10,155 bases of DNA, taken from contig CAKUYM010000145.1 in the NCBI GenBank assembly GCA_934716785.1, positions 1 through 10,155 on the forward strand, given 5' to 3'. Both the position numbers and the translations under genes were made by a program. Under the pieces are notes generated by a model. The model was not told the origin of the DNA and made no database searches. It saw only the letters and a program-made list of their open reading frames with translations. This DNA is from an uncultured Bacteroides sp. (GTDB taxonomy: Bacteria; Bacteroidota; Bacteroidia; Bacteroidales; Bacteroidaceae). Each line of letters opens with the position of its first letter. The first letter of the stretch is position 1. Positions 6,545-10,155 of this stretch are shown one piece after another.

Positions 6545-7789
6545 CTAATATTCTACCGAAAGCGGAGCATGTAATTTTTGAGCATATTCGGCCATATATT
6601 TATTCCATACATCGATAGTCTTGATGGCAGCCTTATTCCATGCGGAGCCCCAGTAATAAGTATACTCAGAACCCGGTTCATATTCGCTGATAGCCAATAC
6701 ATGACCATCGGCTCCTCCACGTTCCTTCTTCTCGCCTTCAGAGAAAAGAACTGTCTTAGCCTCTTTTACCGGTGCGGGGAATGCAGCGCCGACAAATATC
6801 TTGCCGCTGCTACCGTCGCGCTCTGTGGTAGGATCCACATAAGTGATGTAGCCGTTCTCGGCATCTGCCGTGACTACGCCATCCGGCTCACGCAAAACAA
6901 GTCCGGTGGTTACAGGCATTGCTTCCTTCAGATTGGTGTATGAAATCACAGTCTTATTGAGATATGAGCCTGCATCCAAAGAGATGACACGTGTTTCTAC
7001 CACATTGGAATCTCCACGAACCACCAACGGATTGAACTCTAACTTCACGGTGAAACGCAACGGACCGTTGTCAAGAATCTCCTGCGTGCGATAACAATAA
7101 GGATAGATAATGGTATCACCCGCCATCAGAGCCGACGTGCCGCAACCCAACGTGGGACCTACCGCATAGCAGTCCATACCGAAACCATGGTCGATATGAT
7201 AAGAGATGGAACGTCGCAGTTCGGAAGCTGCTTTCGGGTCTGTCTTTTGCAATTCGGCTATTTTAGCACGCAATTCCTTGCTCAGTTCTTTTTCGTACAT
7301 GCCTTCAAGAATAGGTTCTGCGGTGTTGTACTTCGTGAAGAGGTCATAGCCGAAACCACGTTCGCCTTTTGCTTGGAGAGCAGGACCATAGGCACGATAA
7401 CCACCCAGGTCGTTCTCCCATGCAATGTCGTCCAAACGTTCGGGATAATACTTGCCGCAAGCAACTACATTGAAAGCCTCCGGAGTGCCCGGCTGGATAG
7501 TATAAACAGACTTGCCGTTTGCAGCCACCGTAGCGGGGAAAATAACTTTCTCATCATACGTCACTTGATATGCCACTTGCTGCCCGTCAACGTCAAGCAC
7601 TACGATCTGTGCTGTATCCGCCAGCTTCAGTCTGTCTACGACATCACTCATCGGTATCTCAACCATCTCGCCGGTGCGTCCCAATGCCAAGGGATTGGTC
7701 ACGGTGACCGTCATTGACGGTTTGCTGTCTGCACAGGAGGAAGCGAAACCCGCCAAAGCCGCAGTCAACAGAATAAATATCTTTTTCAT
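6545..7789 (-). CDS. DUF4861 family lipoprotein linked to uronate catabolism
   Basis: A 414-residue protein read from ATG 7789-7787. A TTG at 7810 would add seven residues but would spoil the signal peptide; MKKIFILLTAALAGFASSC with Cys19 is a clean lipoprotein signal. I recognise it as DUF4861-like from its overall pattern, including an early TVTVTNPLALGRTGEMVEIP strand, DIAWENDLGGYRAYGPALQ, a HIDHGFGMDCYAVGPTLGCG block in the middle, and YTYYWGSAWNKA near the C-terminus. The biochemical activity is not something I can state from sequence. The family commonly occurs near pectin and uronate genes in Bacteroidota, and here it is the third gene after kduI and kduD, so a role on the outer side of the cell in handling uronate-containing sugars is plausible. 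The acidic and aromatic residues in the WENDLGGYRAYGP and HIDHGFGMD blocks could form an active or binding site. A terminator follows the stop. Confidence 0.85.
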   Translation of the reverse strand: MKKIFILLTAALAGFASSCADSKPSMTVTVTNPLALGRTGEMVEIPMSDVVDRLKLADTAQIVVLDVDGQQVAYQVTYDEKVIFPATVAANGKSVYTIQPGTPEAFNVVACGKYYPERLDDIAWENDLGGYRAYGPALQAKGERGFGYDLFTKYNTAEPILEGMYEKELSKELRAKIAELQKTDPKAASELRRSISYHIDHGFGMDCYAVGPTLGCGTSALMAGDTIIYPYCYRTQEILDNGPLRFTVKLEFNPLVVRGDSNVVETRVISLDAGSYLNKTVISYTNLKEAMPVTTGLVLREPDGVVTADAENGYITYVDPTTERDGSSGKIFVGAAFPAPVKEAKTVLFSEGEKKERGGADGHVLAISEYEPGSEYTYYWGSAWNKAAIKTIDVWNKYMAEYAQKLHAPLSVEY

Positions 7790-7793
7790 GATC

Positions 7794-7826
7794 GATTGGT
7801 TCTTTATCAAAAATTGATTGGTTCTT
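7794..7826. repeat. Short direct repeat GATTGGTTCTT in the leader of the DUF4861 gene
   Basis: The 11-mer occurs at 7794-7804 and again at 7816-7826, a period of 22 bases. On the mRNA strand it reads AAGAACCAATC twice just before the ATG at 7789. A small tandem duplication of the translation leader is the simplest explanation. Confidence 0.6.
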
Positions 7827-7838
7827 GTTATTATTGTT

Positions 7839-7860
7839 TTTTATCAGATTTCAGATAAAA
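7839..7860. repeat. Intercistronic hairpin, TTTTATC / GATAAAA
   Basis: Perfect 7-base arms (7839-7845 and 7854-7860) around an 8-base loop, in the 157-base gap between kduD and the DUF4861 gene. It is A/T-rich and weak alone, but stands immediately downstream in the mRNA of a larger hairpin at 7864-7911. Confidence 0.45.
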
Positions 7861-7863
7861 GAT

Positions 7864-7911
7864 TAAGGTGACAGATGAAAAGAGGATGCTCTTTGCCATT
7901 CTATCACCTTA
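7864..7911 (-). terminator. Nested stem-loop after kduD, possible attenuator or mRNA processing element
   Basis: An 8-base outer stem TAAGGTGA/TCACCTTA (7864-7871, 7904-7911) encloses an inner 6-base stem AAAGAG/CTCTTT (7879-7884, 7889-7894). In the leftward mRNA it follows the kduD stop by about 35 bases and is followed by AATCTTTTATC, an imperfect U-rich stretch. This could lower transcription into the DUF4861 gene or protect the kduI-kduD message; the U-tract is too weak to call a strong terminator. I found no separate promoter for the downstream gene in the gap. Confidence 0.45.
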
Positions 7912-7946
7912 CCGGATTAACTTCTTATCTTATAATCCTATCTTGA

Positions 7947-8750
7947 TTATTTCGGCTGTTTTCCGATATAAGCAAGGATACCACCATCTACATAAAGGAT
8001 GTGACCGTTGACAGCATTGGATGCTTCAGAAGCAAGGAATACGGCAGGACCTGTCAATTCTTCGGGTTGCAACCAACGACCTGCAGGAGTCTTGGCGCAG
8101 ATGAATGAATCGAACGGGTGACGGCTTCCATCCGGTTGTTTCTCACGAAGAGGAGCAGTTTGCGGAGTAGCGATATAACCCGGGCCGATACCATTACACT
8201 GGATGTTGTATTCACCGTATTCAGAGCAAATGTTACGAGTCAGCATCTTCAGACCACCCTTAGCGGCAGCGTATGCAGATACAGTCTCACGACCCAGCTC
8301 AGACATCATAGAGCAGATGTTGATGATTTTACCGGCACGCTTTTCCATCATGGCAGGCAACACAGCCTTAGCTACGATGAACGGAGCGTTGAGGTCGATA
8401 TCGATTACTTTACGGAAATCGGCAGCAGCCATCTCGTGCATAGGGATACGACGGATGATACCGGCGTTATTTACAAGAATATCAATTGTTCCCACTTCCT
8501 TGGCAATAGTAGCAACCATAGCCTGAACAGCCGGTTCGTCTGTCACGTCGCATACATAGCCGTGAGCTTTAATGCCTTTTTCTGCGTAAGCAGCCATACC
8601 TTTGTCTACCAACTCCTGATTGATGTCGTTGAAACAAATTGTTGCACCTTGTTCTGCAAATGCAGAAGCGATAGCAAAACCGATACCATAAGAAGCACCT
8701 GTTACGAGAGCTACTTTACCTTCCAAAGAAAAATTCAAAAACTTGTTCAT
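7947..8750 (-). CDS. kduD: 2-dehydro-3-deoxy-D-gluconate 5-dehydrogenase (SDR family)
   Basis: KduD is a cytoplasmic short-chain dehydrogenase that reduces 3-deoxy-D-glycero-2,5-hexodiulosonate to 2-keto-3-deoxygluconate with NAD(P)H, in catabolism of unsaturated uronates. The 267-residue protein shows the SDR features: a TGASYGIG cofactor loop (residues 17-24), D68 in CDVTD, NNAG (94-97), Asn121 in the IDLNAP segment, Ser147/Ser150 and the YAAAK pair Tyr160/Lys164, and a VDGG end block near 254-257. PGYIATPQTAPLR is a KduD-like substrate-loop segment. The start is ATG 8750-8748. The length is a little above the roughly 253 residues of the enterobacterial enzyme, which fits the Bacteroides version. 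It lies 39 bases after kduI, whose product is its substrate, so the two are almost certainly co-transcribed. Many SDR paralogues look alike; the kduI neighbour makes this assignment strong. Confidence 0.94.
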   Translation of the reverse strand: MNKFLNFSLEGKVALVTGASYGIGFAIASAFAEQGATICFNDINQELVDKGMAAYAEKGIKAHGYVCDVTDEPAVQAMVATIAKEVGTIDILVNNAGIIRRIPMHEMAAADFRKVIDIDLNAPFIVAKAVLPAMMEKRAGKIINICSMMSELGRETVSAYAAAKGGLKMLTRNICSEYGEYNIQCNGIGPGYIATPQTAPLREKQPDGSRHPFDSFICAKTPAGRWLQPEELTGPAVFLASEASNAVNGHILYVDGGILAYIGKQPK

Positions 8751-8789
8751 AATTTTTTGTTATTAAATTAAGAAAACTTATGTAGTTGT

Positions 8790-9632
8790 TTATTTCAAAT
8801 CTGTTATCAATGAGAAATCCTGATCGCCGTAATCGAGGTTCTCACCGCCCATACCCCAGATAAAGGTGTAGTTGTGGGTGGCTGCGGCCGAGTGGATAGA
8901 CCATTCGGGCGACAGGACGGCCTGGTCGCCTTTCATCCAGATATGGCGTGTTTCGTTTACTTCGCCCATAAAGTGGCAGATGGCGTGGTCTTCGGGAATC
9001 TCAAAGTAGAAATAGGCCTCCATGCGGCGGCTGTGCACGTGGGCGGGCATGGTGTTCCATACACTTCCCGGAGCGAGTTCGGTCATACCCATCTGAAGCT
9101 GGCAGGTAGGCAGCACCTGATTGACCAGCATCTTGTTGATGTTGCGATGGTTGGACCCTTCCAAAGAGCCCATTTCAGCCACAACCGCATCGGCTTTCGT
9201 CACCTTGCGGTCGGGATAGTTGCGATGGGCTGTCAGCGAGTTGAAGTAGAATTTGGCGGGATGGGCGGCATCCTTGCTTTCGAAAGTCACCTCGCGGTCG
9301 CCCGAACCTAAATAAAGGGCTTCCTTATAATCAAGTTCAAAATGAGCGTTGCCGGCTTTTACGATACCCGGACCGCCCACATTGTAAATACCAATCTCAC
9401 GGCGCGTCAGAAAGAAAGGAGCCTTCAGCGGATCAATCGCTTCGAGCGTCAGCACCTCTCCTACCGGAAGAGCTCCACCCACTACCATACGGTCGTACAT
9501 GGAATATACCATATTTACTTCATTGGGGACAAATATCTTTTCGATTAAGAAATCTCTGCGAATTCTTGTTGTATCGTAGCTTTTCGCATCCTCAGGATGC
9601 GCAGCATAGCGAATTTCATAGTTCGTCTTCAT
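8790..9632 (-). CDS. kduI: 5-dehydro-4-deoxy-D-glucuronate isomerase
   Basis: KduI (4-deoxy-L-threo-5-hexosulose-uronate ketol-isomerase) is a zinc cupin of the cytoplasm that converts the ring-opened unsaturated uronate left by lyases and unsaturated glucuronyl hydrolases into 3-deoxy-D-glycero-2,5-hexodiulosonate. The 280-residue length is typical. The metal site is visible: PAHVHSRRMEAYFYFE gives His198, His200 and Glu205, and His247 in PEWSIHSAA completes the set, each two positions beyond the E. coli numbering. Other family blocks are the N-terminal MKTNYEIRYAAHPEDAKSYDT, GREIG-like RREIGIYNVGG (78-87) and the closing WGMGGENLDYGDQD. The start is ATG 9632-9630 with an A/T-rich leader lacking a Shine-Dalgarno. 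It is the first gene of the leftward operon, followed by kduD. Confidence 0.97.
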   Translation of the reverse strand: MKTNYEIRYAAHPEDAKSYDTTRIRRDFLIEKIFVPNEVNMVYSMYDRMVVGGALPVGEVLTLEAIDPLKAPFFLTRREIGIYNVGGPGIVKAGNAHFELDYKEALYLGSGDREVTFESKDAAHPAKFYFNSLTAHRNYPDRKVTKADAVVAEMGSLEGSNHRNINKMLVNQVLPTCQLQMGMTELAPGSVWNTMPAHVHSRRMEAYFYFEIPEDHAICHFMGEVNETRHIWMKGDQAVLSPEWSIHSAAATHNYTFIWGMGGENLDYGDQDFSLITDLK

Positions 9633-9697
9633 ACTTTATTTATTTATAATTATCGAATAAGTACTCTTCCTGATGCACGTCGTTTACGTACACGATG

Positions 9698-9705
9698 CAA
9701 AAATA
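9698..9705 (-). promoter_or_regulatory. -7 box of the kduI promoter
   Basis: The minus strand reads TATTTTTG here, an exact TAnnTTTG and identical to the -7 box of the invertible susC promoter. A start site near 9691 would give a leader of about 59 bases. The -33 box is unconvincing: the nearest TTG (9730-9732 on the minus strand) is 24 bases away, too far, so an activator may assist. Confidence 0.45.
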
Positions 9706-10155
9706 ATAAAAGAAAACGGGTTTACCTTGCAATTTTGTTCTAATTATCCTCCAAAAATGTCCATTATTATTGCAATGCATACTTTTTTAACTAACTATAA
9801 TACGAATCGAGAGGCATTTTCACCTAATTAAGAATAGATAGGAAAGAGAAGAGTAAAAGGTGGTTTTTCTAAATTCCGGGGACAAGCTTTCAATAATAAA
9901 AAGGAACAATAGAAAGTATTTTATCAAATTATCGAGAGCATTAAGTACTTCTTTCCGTTAAAATTACATAAATAGACAAAGACAAATGATAACATTAATT
10001 ATTATATGTTAGCCTTGCAGTGGCTTGGATAAGCAACTTAATTGCAACAAGAAACCACATATATACAACTTATGGTTATAAATAGGGTTCGCTGAATAAA
10101 TCATTTCAAATTAATCGCAGAGATTGTCTGAAATCAAAAAATCCGACAATCTCAT
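9706..10155. other. Gene-free AT-rich region upstream of kduI
   Basis: About 450 bases with no credible coding frame, tRNA or further consensus promoter on either strand. It holds a weak stem TTGCA/TGCAA around 10015-10047 and a clear hairpin at 10120-10153. It presumably separates the kdu operon from a neighbouring gene beyond the right edge. Confidence 0.6.
10120..10153. repeat. Inverted repeat GAGATTGTC / GACAATCTC at the right edge
   Basis: Perfect 9-base arms (10120-10128 and 10145-10153) flank a 16-base A-rich loop. It may be a terminator of a gene beyond the edge, whose tail is cut off, or the end of a repeat or mobile element. The window ends two bases later, so the choice cannot be made. 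Confidence 0.5.

Noticed and set aside
8118..8771. Long plus-strand frames opposite kduD, kduI, susC and susD
   Set aside because: They are antisense shadows of strongly recognisable genes, without leaders or family matches of their own.
9948..9960. TTAAGTACTT as a third copy of the recombination site
   Set aside because: It shares only the short palindrome next to the right repeat and lacks the AAGTTCTGCTAG core.

Overview
The window looks like a Bacteroides (Bacteroidota) chromosome. It carries a SusC/SusD outer-membrane uptake pair, SPII lipoproteins with short lipoboxes, AT-rich leaders mostly without Shine-Dalgarno sequences, and promoter -7 boxes fitting the Bacteroides consensus TAnnTTTG. 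No species can be named from the sequence alone.

Layout from left to right. (1) A leftward operon contains a SusC-like TonB-dependent transporter (2331-5450), a SusD-like lipoprotein (815-2317) and a secreted HExxH metallopeptidase-like lipoprotein (786 leftward, running off the window). The SusC gene lacks its promoter, start codon, signal peptide and the first half of its CarboxypepD_reg-like domain. (2) The missing 5' part lies on the opposite strand at 6162-6380, with its own promoter at about 6077-6106. It stops abruptly at TAA (6381-6383). (3) The interval 5450-6381 is bounded by 17-bp inverted repeats that match at 16 of 17 positions. Flipping the interval joins the two pieces in frame into a 1112-residue SusC running from 5669 to 2331. 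The window therefore shows the OFF orientation of a DNA-inversion switch whose crossover lies inside the susC coding sequence. (4) A bidirectional terminator hairpin at 6475-6515 separates the switch from (5) a second leftward operon: kduI (8790-9632), kduD (7947-8750) and a DUF4861 lipoprotein (6545-7789). KduI and KduD catalyse two consecutive steps in the breakdown of unsaturated uronates released from pectin or glycosaminoglycans. (6) Positions 9706-10155 contain no recognisable gene, only AT-rich DNA and a hairpin at the right edge.

How the genes work together: in the ON orientation the inverted promoter would drive susC, and probably susD and the metallopeptidase gene, as one unit. In the OFF orientation it makes a short transcript encoding a 73-residue stub that should end at the shared terminator. 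A metallopeptidase lipoprotein next to SusCD suggests, but does not prove, that the importer handles peptides or glycopeptides rather than a plain glycan. The kdu operon appears to be a separate metabolic unit that happens to neighbour the switch. No recombinase gene is visible, so the enzyme must act from elsewhere.
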